Shown: positions 1 to 9,726, counted from the stretch's first letter. The stretch is DNA of 64,000 bases from Xenorhabdus bovienii SS-2004 (GCF_000027225.1 NC_013892.1:2914001-2978000), one strand, 5' to 3'. Translations and numbers: made by a program. The notes: generated by a model from the sequence alone, not told the origin.

Positions 1-1996
1 CGGGCTGGGCATTAGCCGTGTCCGTCAGCCGTTGTTGGTGTATCTGGCGCTCGTCATCTGAAAAGGTCGGTACGGGATAAACCACTGGCGATAATTCATG
101 CCCTAATTCGCTGATGGATACTTCATCCAGTGTTTCCAGCGATTGCCGCATTTCAGGGTAATCGTTGGCAATATCGCGCGCCATGTTGACATACTGCGAC
201 CCCTGACCGGGGAACAGAGCAACAATTTTGCCATCCAGCATTTTTCCTTGGGGCTGGTAATAGATCCCGCGCGGATGTTCCCAACCATGAGTGCTATTCT
301 GCTGCAACTGTTTGATGGCAATCGACAACAATTCAACGGTCTGTTCTGCGGATTGAGAGACAAACAGCACTCTGGCCTGTTGCGGCTGTAAGCTGTCAAT
401 GTCCTGCTGCTCAAGATGTTGGCGGATGGCGATATCAGGCAAGTTACCACTGAAACGGGTCAGAGCTTCTTCACACTGTGCAAGCAATTCCGCCGGATTA
501 TGACCTTTAAACAGCATAACCCAAGGTGATTCATTCAGCCGGTAACGCCCATGTGTATGTTTTTCATACTCTTCGAGAATGACATGGAAATTGGTGCCAC
601 CGAAACCAAAGGCACTCAGTGCCGCACGACGCGGTGCACTGTTGAATGAACGCAACCATGGCCTGGCTTCGCTGTTGACATAAAACGGGCTGTTTTCTGC
701 TTTCAGCAAGTTTGTCGGCTTATCCACATTGAGAGTGGGAGGGAGGACTTTATGATGCAGTGCCAACGCGACTTTCATCATAGACGCAGCACCCGCTGCA
801 CAACGAGTATGGCCGATCTGAGACTTGATGCTGCCAATTGCCACCGATTTTGCAGGCACCTGATATTCACCAAACACAGTGTGTAAGCTTTTTAGTTCTG
901 TATCATCACCTGATGCCGTACCCGTGCCGTGCGCCTCAACCAATTGAATATCATTGGGCGAGAGCCCTGCGCTGGCATAAGCCCGCCTCAAGGCTTTGGC
1001 CTGTCCTTCCAGACGAGGGGCAAAAATACTCTTGGCTCTGCCGTCACTGGAAGCTTCAATGGACTTGATGACAGCATAAATTCTGTCACCATCCAGTTCC
1101 GCATCTTCGAGACGTTTCAGTACCAGCATTCCCACGCCATCGCCAAGCATCATACCGTCAGCACTCTGATCGAAAGGACGGGACAAATTACTTTTTGACA
1201 ATGCCGGTGTTTTACTGAAACACAGGAATGAAAAAATGGAGTTTTCCAAATTGACGCCACCTGTTAACACGGCATCACAACTACCAGAATGCAGTTCACC
1301 GATAGCGGCCTTAATTGCCGCAAGGCTACTGGCACAGGCAGCATCTACCATATAAGACGTGCCACCGAGATCAAAATAACTGGCAATCCGGCCACAAGCG
1401 ACGTTACCCAAAAACCCCGGGAAACTGTCTTCATTCCATTCAAGGTACATGCCATGCATCCGTTCGATGATGTCATTTGCCACTTTTTCTGACAGGCCGG
1501 ATTTGACCATAATTTTACGTAAGTAAGGTGCCTGCTGGCGTGAAGCCAGTGAAAATGACGTGTTGCCATTTCCTGCGCCACCTAAAATGACGCCGATACG
1601 ATCACGGTCTACCCTGCTATTCTCCTGTCCAACCAAGCCCGCATCCAGCATGGCCTGTTTAGCAACATAGAGTGCAAACAACTGCGCCGTACTAATTGAG
1701 TCAATAATCGCGGGTGGAATTTTGAACTCCACCGGATCGAAGTCAATCGGAGGCACAAAGCCAGCACGATGGCCATAGGTTTTATCTGCCACTGCCGGGT
1801 TGGGATCGTAAAAATCCTCTTTTTGCCAATATTCGTCTCCTAACATGGTAGAGACATCAGTCAGCGAGTCCTTTTTGCCGATGATATTTTCCCAGAATTT
1901 ATACAAATCCGGTGCATCCGGGAAATGACTGGCCATACCAACAATCGCTATATCCCCACGAACTTTCCTATCATGCAAAAAATATGTCTCAGACAT
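1..1996 (-). CDS. Polyketide/PUFA synthase, KS-AT part (partial, 3' end outside window)
   Basis: My reading of the minus strand gives one open frame from the ATG at 1996 to the left edge, about 665 residues with no stop. Residues 12 to about 475 form a ketosynthase with the full triad: Cys221 in DAACASSLA, His356 in VEAHGTGTASGDDTE and His396 in KSQIGHTRCAAG. An acyltransferase domain begins near residue 590 (ALFPGQGSQY), so the order is KS-AT. The KS resembles the iterative PfaA type of polyunsaturated fatty acid synthases; relatives in Xenorhabdus, Serratia and Dickeya make the polyamine chain of fabclavine and zeamine. The start is favoured because the upstream ATG at 2000 meets a stop at once and a GAGG-like stretch precedes 1996. 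The exact product is inferred, not shown. Confidence 0.8.
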   Translation of the reverse strand, partial: MSETYFLHDRKVRGDIAIVGMASHFPDAPDLYKFWENIIGKKDSLTDVSTMLGDEYWQKEDFYDPNPAVADKTYGHRAGFVPPIDFDPVEFKIPPAIIDSISTAQLFALYVAKQAMLDAGLVGQENSRVDRDRIGVILGGAGNGNTSFSLASRQQAPYLRKIMVKSGLSEKVANDIIERMHGMYLEWNEDSFPGFLGNVACGRIASYFDLGGTSYMVDAACASSLAAIKAAIGELHSGSCDAVLTGGVNLENSIFSFLCFSKTPALSKSNLSRPFDQSADGMMLGDGVGMLVLKRLEDAELDGDRIYAVIKSIEASSDGRAKSIFAPRLEGQAKALRRAYASAGLSPNDIQLVEAHGTGTASGDDTELKSLHTVFGEYQVPAKSVAIGSIKSQIGHTRCAAGAASMMKVALALHHKVLPPTLNVDKPTNLLKAENSPFYVNSEARPWLRSFNSAPRRAALSAFGFGGTNFHVILEEYEKHTHGRYRLNESPWVMLFKGHNPAELLAQCEEALTRFSGNLPDIAIRQHLEQQDIDSLQPQQARVLFVSQSAEQTVELLSIAIKQLQQNSTHGWEHPRGIYYQPQGKMLDGKIVALFPGQGSQYVNMARDIANDYPEMRQSLETLDEVSISELGHELSPVVYPVPTFSDDERQIHQQRLTDTANAQP

Positions 1997-2118
1997 ACAT
2001 TCCTCGTGTATTGAATAAAACACCCCCGTAAACAGCATAGATTTATATACTGAGTGAGTGTTTTCACCGCCATACTCAACCAGAAAAAATAATTCTGTAT
2101 CTACCCAATACCTCCTTG

Positions 2119-2139
2119 ATATATGATCGAATCATATAT
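2119..2139. repeat. Palindrome upstream of polyketide gene (site 1)
   Basis: ATATATGAT, a 3-base spacer CGA, then ATCATATAT: a perfect inverted repeat with 9-base arms, 123 bases before the polyketide start. It could be an operator for a dimeric regulator. No regulator gene lies beside it in the window. Confidence 0.55.
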
Positions 2140-2158
2140 TAGCCAAAGTAGATTACCG

Positions 2159-2180
2159 TAATATTCTTACAAGAATATTA
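2159..2180. repeat. Palindrome upstream of polyketide gene (site 2)
   Basis: TAATATTCTT, a 2-base spacer AC, then AAGAATATTA: a perfect inverted repeat with 10-base arms, 40 bases from site 1. The centre-to-centre distance is about four helical turns, which would place both on the same DNA face. Operator function is inferred. Confidence 0.55.
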
Positions 2181-2238
2181 TATATATTTTTCTGGGGTAA
2201 TTTTTTTTATTCTTTTTTCCGTAGCACAGTGTTTTGAA

Positions 2239-2286
2239 CTGTTATAGCTACTTTTACTCTGCCTGTTATAGCTATTTTTATACTGC
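2239..2286. repeat. Tandem 24-base repeat, two copies
   Basis: Two directly adjacent 24-base copies, 2239-2262 and 2263-2286, each starting CTGTTATAGCTA and ending in CTGC, with only a few T/C/A changes between them. It lies about 250 bases upstream of the polyketide gene. It may be a duplicated binding site or replication slippage. Confidence 0.6.
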
Positions 2287-2543
2287 CAAAAATTTCAATT
2301 ATCTTTATCTAAAAATAATATGCTTTCTTTGATATCGATCAGTATTCTTTGCTATTTAATACAAAAAGACCATTACAAAATAATATAGACCACTCTGACT
2401 AATTAAAATACCATTATCGAAACAATAACGTTCATAAATAGATTACAACAAAAAATCAGCAGGACAATAATTCAAAACTAATATAACAACGTTATGGAAA
2501 AATAAACAAAGTAAAAAACCACTAAAAAGCCATGACAAAACTC

Positions 2544-2894
2544 TTATTTTTGATAATAAGGAGTAAATAGGTAGTATTTATAAAAAATGAAACACCAGTA
2601 CATAGAGGTAATCAGTCCCCACAACTGATAAAAACCTCGATAATTTCCCTTAACTTCAATTAGTGCCATAACATTATTTAACAGAGTCTGATTAAGGTAT
2701 TTCGAAGAAAAGCTATTGATATTATCATAAATTATTTCAACAGAAATTTGAATGCAAGAAAAAAATAAAAAAAAGATCAGATAATCGCCAATAGATGAAG
2801 CAACTCGCGATATATTCATCAGGAAAAAGTAAATTACACCAACAATAGCAATATTAATAGCTTTACACCAAAAAGAATTAGCGTAATTTATCAT
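2544..2894 (-). CDS. Small hydrophobic membrane protein of unknown function
   Basis: A 116-residue protein that I do not recognise. I chose the ATG at 2894 because AGAGGT lies seven bases before it; the longer frame (to 2927) adds eleven residues without such a site. Three or four hydrophobic stretches are visible: near residues 10-30 (IAIVGVIYFFLM), 35-55 (YLIFFLFFSCIQI) and near the C-terminus (LWGLITSMYWCFIFY). Codon use is very AT-rich, unlike the housekeeping genes to the right. It sits in the same direction as the polyketide gene and could belong to that cluster, for example in export or self-protection, but nothing in the sequence shows this. It may also be a chance frame. Confidence 0.5.
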   Translation of the reverse strand: MINYANSFWCKAINIAIVGVIYFFLMNISRVASSIGDYLIFFLFFSCIQISVEIIYDNINSFSSKYLNQTLLNNVMALIEVKGNYRGFYQLWGLITSMYWCFIFYKYYLFTPYYQK

Positions 2895-3708
2895 AGTTAG
2901 ACCTCTTTTGAGGTTAAATGCAATCATAAAGCTTTTTCCTTGTTACAATTTTGACAGGTGATCATCTTATATTTATCATTTCCCATGTTACAAAATTGAT
3001 TATGAATATCATTTGGAACATAAAATTCTGATGTTTTTCCTTAACACTATATTGGTATACCTTTAATTTATTTTTCTTTCAATTCCTTAAAAAAATCACC
3101 TGAATCGTATGTGTTTTTGATTTTTTTTAAAAAAACAAATAGTTAATAACAAGCCATTAATATATAAAATCGCAATTACTGGTAAACTGGCAAAAAAAAG
3201 AATATTAAACCATGACAATACAGAAGATTAGTTAATTATTGCCGATAATTTATTTTAACAGACCCATAAGAAAATATCATACCTAATGTATGATTTTATA
3301 AATAATATCAATATTATATTGTCATGCTTATTTAATCATACTTACCTAATCATTTTTACCATAAACTCATCAATCAGAATCATTCAGTAATGAATATTTG
3401 ATATTTCATGATTTGAAATTAATGCTTTAATCATATCTATTGATTTAATTTACTTAGAATTTTTATTTAATTGAATTCTATGCTGCATATAATAATTTTT
3501 ATTTTTAATCACTGTGAATAGTAAAATTCTCTAATTTATAAAGGGCGTTTTTAAAACAATAGACTAAACTATTTTATTCATTTTTATTCACATACATATA
3601 TTAATTAATCAGCAATAACCTGAATATTCATAAGGGATATATTCCAAGCTCATCAATCATAATGTCAACTAGATCTCATACCGCTAACTTGCAAAAGAGA
3701 CAAATAAA
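2895..3708. other. AT-rich gene-free stretch
   Basis: About 800 bases of strongly AT-rich sequence with stops in all frames and no gene, RNA or repeat that I can name. It marks the edge between the polyketide-linked segment and the conserved chromosome starting at yfcD. Confidence 0.6.
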
Positions 3709-3731
3709 AAGCTCCTCATAAAGAGGAGCTT
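3709..3731 (-). terminator. Rho-independent terminator after yfcD
   Basis: AAGCTCCTC and GAGGAGCTT form a 9-base stem with a 5-base loop; on the minus strand the stem is followed by TTTTTATTTG. It lies about 30 bases after the yfcD stop. Confidence 0.85.
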
Positions 3732-3761
3732 GCACATTAAGGGGTAATGAAAGTCATTACG

Positions 3762-4295
3762 TCATCCATTTTCAGGCAGTTCCCTCTGTCTGTTACGCGC
3801 TAGCCACAAAGACAGGGCTTTCAGAGAATCCGGCGTAAATTCATCACAACGGGCAGTAATTTCTTCTGGCGACAACCAGTAAACAGCCGAGACTTCTTCT
3901 TCCTGTAATGCAAACGGCCCGTGGCTGACACAACTGAATAACCCTCCCCATGTCCGGCAGGTTTTTTCTTCATAATAGAAGATACCATGTTCAGCAAAAG
4001 GCACACCCGCGATCCCCAGCTCTTCTTCTGCTTCCCGGCGGGCAGAATCAAGCATGTTTTCTCCCACCATGACCACGCCACCGGCCGTTGCATCCAATCT
4101 TCCAGGGTAAAAATCTTTCGTTTCTGTACGATGCTGAACCAGAATTTTGCCCATACCATCATGCACAACAATGTAAGTCGCACGATGCCTCAAGTTTTGG
4201 CTACGCATCTGCTGCCGAGTCGCCTGCGCGATCACTTCATTGCCTTCATTGACGATATCAATCCACTCAATACCTGCTGATTTCTCTTCCACCAT
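3762..4295 (-). CDS. yfcD: Nudix hydrolase YfcD
   Basis: A 177-residue Nudix hydrolase. The Nudix box is complete at about residues 75-97: a G, five residues, E, seven residues, then REAEEELGI. The N-terminal sequence [17 protein letters not shown] and the stretch [19 protein letters not shown] are typical of enterobacterial YfcD, a close relative of isopentenyl-diphosphate isomerase-like Nudix proteins whose substrate is not settled. It forms its own unit with a strong terminator behind it, and is divergent from yfcG as in E. coli. Confidence 0.93.
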   Translation of the reverse strand: MVEEKSAGIEWIDIVNEGNEVIAQATRQQMRSQNLRHRATYIVVHDGMGKILVQHRTETKDFYPGRLDATAGGVVMVGENMLDSARREAEEELGIAGVPFAEHGIFYYEEKTCRTWGGLFSCVSHGPFALQEEEVSAVYWLSPEEITARCDEFTPDSLKALSLWLARNRQRELPENG

Positions 4296-4500
4296 CCCAA
4301 AAACCTTAATAAACGATTTGCATGCCAGTTTCTACTGTAACGCGCCTAATTAAAAGGCCAAAGATAAAGGTTGCCATAACTGAATAAAATAAATCCACGC
4401 ACAGTGAAATGACGGATGGGTGGCATTTTACAGACAACTCAAATCAGTGGTAATGTACTGAAACTATATTTACCAATCCGTTATTATTACCAGAGGTTAT

Positions 4501-5121
4501 ATGATAGACCTATATTATGCTCCAACGCCAAACGGCTATAAAATATCATTGTTCCTTGAAGAAGCCGGCCTACCTTACACTATCTACCCAATCAATATCG
4601 GCACCGGAGAACAATTCAAACCCGAATTTCTGGCCATTTCGCCTAATAATAAAATTCCGGCAATTGTTGATCACCAACCCGCCGATGGAGGAGAACCCAT
4701 TTCCATCTTTGAGTCAGGCGCTATTCTACTCTATCTGGCGAATAAAACCGGTCAACTGTTAAGCAAGGATGTACGTGAACGCAATCAGCAATTGCAATGG
4801 CTATTCTGGCAGGTTGCCGGCTTTGGCCCTATGCTCGGCCAAAATCACCATTTCAATCATTACGCTTCTGAAGTCGTACCTTATGCCATTAATCGCTATA
4901 TGGAAGAATCACGGCGTTTAGTCAATGTTCTGAATACCCAACTGGAAAAAACGCCGTATCTTGGCGGAAATGAGTACAGCATCGCCGATATCGCTACCTA
5001 TCCGTGGGCTAGATGTCATGAACATCAAAAAATTAATCTGAATGATTACCCTGCGGTTGAAAAATGGCTTAAGAAAATTGAACAACGCCCTGCAACACAA
5101 GCCGCATACAACAATGGCTAA
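4501..5121 (+). CDS. yfcG: GSH-dependent disulfide-bond oxidoreductase YfcG
   Basis: A 206-residue glutathione S-transferase family protein. The N-terminal thioredoxin-like half begins with YYAPTPNGYKISLFLEEAGL, which carries the Thr and Asn that E. coli YfcG uses in place of a catalytic Cys or Ser; the IPAIVD and ESGAI motifs for glutathione binding follow. The helical C-terminal half spans about residues 90-200. AGAGGTTAT directly before the ATG fixes the start. The E. coli protein reduces disulfides with bound glutathione; the same role is assumed here. It stands directly before yfcH, as in E. coli. Confidence 0.93.
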   Translation: MIDLYYAPTPNGYKISLFLEEAGLPYTIYPINIGTGEQFKPEFLAISPNNKIPAIVDHQPADGGEPISIFESGAILLYLANKTGQLLSKDVRERNQQLQWLFWQVAGFGPMLGQNHHFNHYASEVVPYAINRYMEESRRLVNVLNTQLEKTPYLGGNEYSIADIATYPWARCHEHQKINLNDYPAVEKWLKKIEQRPATQAAYNNG

Positions 5122-5261
5122 TCATGCTTACTCGGCTAACGACAAAATTTTTCACCGAAAAACTTGATACTGCTAACAGATAACAGCATTTTTCGCTGTT
5201 ACGCAGGCCATCCCCTGCTATAGTCAATAATCGACTATCTATTTGGTCACTGGGGGTGGCT

Positions 5262-6176
5262 ATGCGTATCTTAATTACTGGGGGTACGGGGCTGATTGGT
5301 TATCGATTGACTTGCCAATTACTTTCGCTTTCCCATTCCATCACCATTTTGAGCCGTTCTCCACAAAAGGTATATTCTCTGTTCTCCGAACAAGTTGAAT
5401 GTTGGGCAACACTGAATAATAAAAATAACCTGAATGATTTTGATGCAGTCATCAATCTTGCTGGTGAACCCATTGCAGATAAGCGCTGGACATCAGCACA
5501 AAAAACAAAACTCTGTCAAAGCCGCTGGCAACTCACTGAGAAATTAAGTCATTTGATTAATGCCAGTGAATTTCCGCCTTCTGTATTTATTTCCGGTTCA
5601 GCCGTTAGCTATTACGGTGATCAGGGGCAAGCGGTAGTCTCTGAAAATGATCTTCCTCATGACGAGTTTGCCCATCAGCTCTGTAAGCAGTGGGAAACAC
5701 TGGCATTACAGGCAGAAAGTGAAAAAACCCGAGTGTGCCTGCTGCGGACAGGAATTGTGCTGGCAAGTAACGGCGGAGTGCTGAAAAAAATGCTGCCACT
5801 ATTTCGATTGGGTTTAGGCGGTAAAATGGGTGATGGGAAGCAATATATACCTTGGATCCACATTGATGATATGGTCAATGGTATCTATTACCTGCTGGTA
5901 TCACCTGAACTGAGCGGCCCATTCAACATGACAGCCCCTTATCCTGTGCATAATGATCTGTTTAGTGCAGCACTGGCGAACGTGCTGCATCGCCCCGCTT
6001 TCATTCGCATGCCTGCTTTTGTATTAAAAATAATCATTGGAGAGGCTGCTATGCTGGTTTTAGGTGGACAACAGGCTATTCCCAAGCGGCTGGAAGAAGG
6101 AGGATTCGGCTTCCGCTATTTTGAATTAGAGGAAGCCTTCAAAGATTTATTAAAGGAGGAAGCTAATTCACCTTAA
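5262..6176 (+). CDS. yfcH: NAD(P)-dependent epimerase-like protein YfcH (TIGR01777 family)
   Basis: A protein of 304 residues in the extended short-chain dehydrogenase group. The N-terminal [15 protein letters not shown] is a Rossmann nucleotide-binding motif (GGTGLIG), and the conserved WIHIDDM follows near residue 205. I prefer the ATG at 5262, preceded by GGGGGT, over the GTG at 5256. The substrate of this family is unknown. Its stop overlaps that of ubiX on the other strand: the four bases TTAA at 6173-6176 end both genes. Confidence 0.9.
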   Translation: MRILITGGTGLIGYRLTCQLLSLSHSITILSRSPQKVYSLFSEQVECWATLNNKNNLNDFDAVINLAGEPIADKRWTSAQKTKLCQSRWQLTEKLSHLINASEFPPSVFISGSAVSYYGDQGQAVVSENDLPHDEFAHQLCKQWETLALQAESEKTRVCLLRTGIVLASNGGVLKKMLPLFRLGLGGKMGDGKQYIPWIHIDDMVNGIYYLLVSPELSGPFNMTAPYPVHNDLFSAALANVLHRPAFIRMPAFVLKIIIGEAAMLVLGGQQAIPKRLEEGGFGFRYFELEEAFKDLLKEEANSP

Positions 6177-6757
6177 ATTTCAATTTGTTTCGCTCCCTGC
6201 CACCGGTTGAATAAATCTTGTGGCAGCTCGATATTAAACTGATCGAGTACTCGGTTGACCGTCTGGTCAATAATGTCCTGAATATGATCGGGACGGTGGT
6301 AAAATGCCGGCACAGGCGGCATAATCACCGCCCCTATTTCAGCCGCCTGAGTCATTAATCTCAAATGCCCTAAATGCAGAGGCGTTTCCCGGACACTCAA
6401 TACCAGCTTGCGTCCTTCTTTCAAAACAACATCAGCAGCACGGGTGATCAAGCCATCAGTATAACTATGCACGATACCCGACAGGGTTTTTATCGAGCAG
6501 GGCAAGATAACCATCCCTAAGGTTTTAAATGACCCTGAAGAGATAGAAGCAGCGATATCGCGGTTATCATGCACCACATCAGCCAGTGCCTGCACATCCC
6601 GCAGCGTATAATCCGTCTCCAGAGCCAATGTTTGCCGGGCAGACTGGCTGATAACCAGATGCGTTTCAATGCCCTCAACCGACTGCAAGACCTGCAATAA
6701 TCTGACGCCATAAATCGCGCCACTTGCTCCCGTCAGCCCGACAATCAATTTTTTCAT
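6173..6757 (-). CDS. ubiX: Flavin prenyltransferase UbiX
   Basis: A 194-residue flavoprotein of the UbiX/Pad1 family, with the N-terminal [15 protein letters not shown] motif that binds FMN and the conserved [11 protein letters not shown] near residue 145. It joins dimethylallyl phosphate to FMN to make the prenylated cofactor of the decarboxylase UbiD in ubiquinone synthesis. It is the last gene of the cvpA-purF-ubiX series, starting about 48 bases after purF. GAGGGAAGC precedes the ATG. Confidence 0.95.
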   Translation of the reverse strand: MKKLIVGLTGASGAIYGVRLLQVLQSVEGIETHLVISQSARQTLALETDYTLRDVQALADVVHDNRDIAASISSGSFKTLGMVILPCSIKTLSGIVHSYTDGLITRAADVVLKEGRKLVLSVRETPLHLGHLRLMTQAAEIGAVIMPPVPAFYHRPDHIQDIIDQTVNRVLDQFNIELPQDLFNRWQGAKQIEI

Positions 6758-6805
6758 GCTTCCCTCTGAGATACTGGAAATAATTTGATGATAATAAATA
6801 TGTTA

Positions 6806-8323
6806 TTATCCCTCATTATATATTTCCAGATCCTCAATTTCGCTCTGCCCACGCAATTTCATGGCATCATCTTTACGAAGATTCTCCAGATAATCGAGGT
6901 AAATCTGGTCGATATCTTTCGTAACATAGATACCATCAAATACAGAACATTCGAATTTTTCAATATCAGGGTTTTCTTCACGCACCGCGTTGATAAGATC
7001 GCGAAGATCCTGATATATCAGCGCATCAGCACCAATGAGCTGGCGAATTTCATCAACTTCTCGACCGTGGGCAATCAGTTCATTAGCATTAGGCATATCT
7101 ATACCATAGACATTCGGGAAGCGAACTTCCGGTGCTGCCGAAGCAAAATAGACCTTCTTAGCGCCAGCTTCGCGAGCTAATTCCACAATTTGCTCTGAGG
7201 TCGTACCACGTACAATTGAATCATCTACCAACAAGACATTTTTACCACGGAATTCAGCACGATTGGCATTCAGTTTACGACGAACCGATTTGCGGCGTTC
7301 CTGCTGGCCGGGCATGATAAAGGTGCGCCCCACATAACGGTTTTTGACAAACCCCTGACGGTAGGGTTTATCCAGAATATGGGCTATTTCCAGTGCGGTA
7401 TCACAAGACGTTTCAGGAACAGGGATCACGACATCAATATGCAGATCTTCCCATTCGCGGGCAATTTTTTCGCCCAGTTTCCGGCCCATCCGTAACCGCG
7501 CGTTATATACTGATATTTTGTCAATAAAGGAGTCAGGACGGGCAAAATAGACAAACTCGAATAAACAAGGCGTTAATGCAGGATTTTCTACACACTGGCG
7601 GGTAAATAACTGCCCTTTTTCAGTGATATAGATCGCTTCGCCAGAAGCCACATCACGCAGGAATTCAAAACCCAATGTATCCAGTGCCACGCTTTCCGAT
7701 GCGACCATATATTCATTGCGCCCATCTTCCAGCACACGTTTCCCCAGAACCAAAGGCCGGATACCGTTCGGATCACGGAAAGCCACCAAGCCATGTCCAA
7801 TAATCAGGGCAACACAGGCATAAGCTCCACGGATTTTTTTGTGCATCTCTGCAATCGCCGCAAAGATATCATCTGGCTCCAGTGGAAAATCCGGGAATTG
7901 GGTAAGTTCATTGGCAAAAATATTGAGCAGGATTTCAGAATCTGATGTGGTATTAACATGGCGGCGTGCATGTTCAAACAGCATTTTTTTCAACTTATGT
8001 GCGTTTGTCAGATTGCCGTTATGCGCCAGTGTGATACCAAAGGGCGAATTCACGTAAAAAGGCTGCGCTTCAGAGGCGCTGGAACTACCCGCTGTTGGGT
8101 AACGGACGTGTCCGATCCCAGTTGTTCCCTGTAAACGCAGCATGTGCCGTGTCTCAAACACGTCCTTGACCAAACCATTGGCCTTGCGTAAACGGAACTC
8201 ATTGTTACCATCAATAGTTGCAATGCCTGCTGCATCTTGCCCACGGTGCTGAAGCACCGTTAATGCATCATAAATCGACTGGTTAACCGGTGTAAAACCG
8301 ACGATACCGACAATACCGCACAT
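6806..8323 (-). CDS. purF: Amidophosphoribosyltransferase PurF
   Basis: A 505-residue enzyme of the first committed step of purine synthesis, making phosphoribosylamine from PRPP and glutamine. The start is set at 8323 so that the protein begins MCGIVG; the Cys after Met is the N-terminal nucleophile of the glutaminase domain. The second half holds the phosphoribosyltransferase motif [12 protein letters not shown]. Length matches E. coli PurF. It follows cvpA by 14 bases and shares its PurR-controlled promoter. Confidence 0.97.
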   Translation of the reverse strand: MCGIVGIVGFTPVNQSIYDALTVLQHRGQDAAGIATIDGNNEFRLRKANGLVKDVFETRHMLRLQGTTGIGHVRYPTAGSSSASEAQPFYVNSPFGITLAHNGNLTNAHKLKKMLFEHARRHVNTTSDSEILLNIFANELTQFPDFPLEPDDIFAAIAEMHKKIRGAYACVALIIGHGLVAFRDPNGIRPLVLGKRVLEDGRNEYMVASESVALDTLGFEFLRDVASGEAIYITEKGQLFTRQCVENPALTPCLFEFVYFARPDSFIDKISVYNARLRMGRKLGEKIAREWEDLHIDVVIPVPETSCDTALEIAHILDKPYRQGFVKNRYVGRTFIMPGQQERRKSVRRKLNANRAEFRGKNVLLVDDSIVRGTTSEQIVELAREAGAKKVYFASAAPEVRFPNVYGIDMPNANELIAHGREVDEIRQLIGADALIYQDLRDLINAVREENPDIEKFECSVFDGIYVTKDIDQIYLDYLENLRKDDAMKLRGQSEIEDLEIYNEG

Positions 8324-8337
8324 GTAGTTTTTCCTCA

Positions 8338-8844
8338 TCAGCCAAGCGGAGAGAGTGATTTCTCCGGTAGGAAACTCGACGCGTTTTGCAGGTAGTCAAA
8401 AAACCACCTGATAATTTGACTGAACTGTGGGATGAGTTGTGACTGTTGCCAATCCTCACTTTTAGGGAGCGGCGTGAAAGAATCTGCAATAAATAAAATT
8501 GCAGAAACAATTAATACACCACGCAGTGCCCCAAAACAGATCCCCAGAACCCGATCAGTACCTGACAGGCCTGTCCGCTGAACAAGTGAACCAAGCACAT
8601 AGTTTACGACTGCACCAACAATCAGTGTTGCAATAAATAAGATAGCAATCGCTACCCCATTACGCACCAGTTCATCTTCCAGGCGGGTGAAATAAGCCGC
8701 CAGATAAGTATAAAAGTGACTTGCAACAAAGAAAGCACACCCCCAAGTGACCAGTGAGAGCGCTTCGCGAACAAAACCGCGTATCAGGCTAACCAGTGCC
8801 GAGAAACCAATGATGGCAATAATTGTATAATCAATCCAGACCAT
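8338..8844 (-). CDS. cvpA: Colicin V production membrane protein CvpA
   Basis: A 168-residue inner membrane protein with four hydrophobic segments (near residues 5-25, 28-48, 62-85 and 102-125). The sequence [20 protein letters not shown] and the [19 protein letters not shown] segment are characteristic of CvpA. It is first in the cvpA-purF-ubiX operon, as in E. coli, where it is linked to colicin V export and envelope homeostasis. A PurR box lies just upstream. Confidence 0.95.
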   Translation of the reverse strand: MVWIDYTIIAIIGFSALVSLIRGFVREALSLVTWGCAFFVASHFYTYLAAYFTRLEDELVRNGVAIAILFIATLIVGAVVNYVLGSLVQRTGLSGTDRVLGICFGALRGVLIVSAILFIADSFTPLPKSEDWQQSQLIPQFSQIIRWFFDYLQNASSFLPEKSLSPLG

Positions 8845-8898
8845 ATTCTAATCCAAAACAGGCTCCCGACATTCAGGTCGGGCGCATTCTAACAGAAA

Positions 8899-8914
8899 AC
8901 GAAAACGTTTGCGT
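8899..8914 (-). promoter_or_regulatory. PurR operator of cvpA-purF
   Basis: ACGAAAACGTTTGCGT fits the 16-base PurR consensus (ACGCAAACGTTTNCGT) with one change. It lies 55 bases before the cvpA start, where the purF operon operator sits in E. coli. PurR with hypoxanthine or guanine would repress here. Confidence 0.88.
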
Positions 8915-8999
8915 AGCAGATTTTTCAGTCTACTGAAAATAATTCGTAACAGATTCAAAAACAACAATCGCCGCAAAAACCTAACCTGTAACTATCACG

Positions 9000-9022
9000 A
9001 CGGGAAGCCAGACACTTCCCGT
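9000..9022 (-). terminator. Hairpin between dedD and cvpA
   Basis: ACGGGAAG and CTTCCCGT form an 8-base GC-rich stem with a 7-base loop, 15 bases after the dedD stop. The T-run behind it on the minus strand is weak, so it may be a partial terminator or a 3' end stabiliser that separates dedD from the PurR-controlled unit. Confidence 0.5.
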
Positions 9023-9036
9023 AAGACGCCAATAAG

Positions 9037-9726
9037 TCAGGGACTGTAGTTTTTGATTTGCCCTTGCAAACCCGTCAATTCTTTCAATTCAGGCAAAGTG
9101 GATTCAAGGGTTTGCCTTGATGCATTCGGCCCGACATAAATCCGCGTTAGTTCTCCCTGTACTGGAGAAGAAGGAATAACATAGACCTGATGACCCGAAA
9201 GACGCAGCTTCGCCACAATCTCATCCACTTTACCCGCATTCTTCAATGCACCAAGCTGAACAACATATGCCACTCCCTGCGGTGCCTTTACTGGCGTGGT
9301 TTTGCTTTCAGACTTAACTTCAGGTTTGGTTTCAGCCCTCGTTTCCCGTTTAACGTCCACCTTTGGCTGAGGATTGGGTTCAGATTTAACCGTCGCTTTG
9401 GGCGCTTGTGTGATCTCCACAGGCGGCGGTGCCATTGGCGCAGGCTCTGACAATAACGAACTGGACAGCATATCTGGCTGTAGCTCTTGTGCTTGCTTTG
9501 CCATCGCTTCAGCCGCCCCTTCCGGTGGTGTCGATGGCATATCCTGCGTCAGGGGTGCAATCAAATCGATATCTTCTTCATCACCAGGCTTGAGTGCCAG
9601 CGGGATGGAAGCAAACTGGCTTTCATTATGTTTCTTATCGCCGTCAAATAGCACCGGTAACACAATTATACCCAGTGCCACAAGAACGAGGGTTCCAACT
9701 AAACGATTTTGAAATTTACTTGCCAC
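9037..9726 (-). CDS. dedD: Cell division SPOR-domain protein DedD
   Basis: A 229-residue inner membrane protein with one N-terminal membrane segment (about residues 8-26, LVGTLVLVALGIIVLPVLF), a long Pro/Lys/Glu-rich linker, and a C-terminal SPOR domain from about residue 150 (VAYVVQLGALKNAGKVDEIV). SPOR domains bind denuded peptidoglycan glycans at the division septum. It starts with GTG and overlaps the end of folC by 11 bases, which indicates coupled translation. Confidence 0.93.
   Translation of the reverse strand: MASKFQNRLVGTLVLVALGIIVLPVLFDGDKKHNESQFASIPLALKPGDEEDIDLIAPLTQDMPSTPPEGAAEAMAKQAQELQPDMLSSSLLSEPAPMAPPPVEITQAPKATVKSEPNPQPKVDVKRETRAETKPEVKSESKTTPVKAPQGVAYVVQLGALKNAGKVDEIVAKLRLSGHQVYVIPSSPVQGELTRIYVGPNASRQTLESTLPELKELTGLQGQIKNYSP

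Larger units (their letters stand above)
1997..2543. promoter_or_regulatory. AT-rich control region in front of the polyketide gene
   Basis: About 550 bases without a credible gene separate the polyketide synthase start from the end of the small membrane-protein gene. The region is very AT-rich and holds two perfect short palindromes (2119-2139 and 2159-2180) and an adjacent tandem repeat (2239-2286), listed separately. It most likely carries the promoter of the polyketide operon. I could not assign a -35/-10 pair with confidence. Confidence 0.5.

Noticed and set aside
103..1581. Several open frames of 60 to 115 codons on both strands
   Set aside because: All lie inside the continuous polyketide synthase frame and are shadows of it.
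5181..5201. Hairpin TAACAGC / GCTGTTA between yfcG and yfcH as a terminator
   Set aside because: Stem of only seven pairs and no T-run on either side; yfcG and yfcH are probably cotranscribed.
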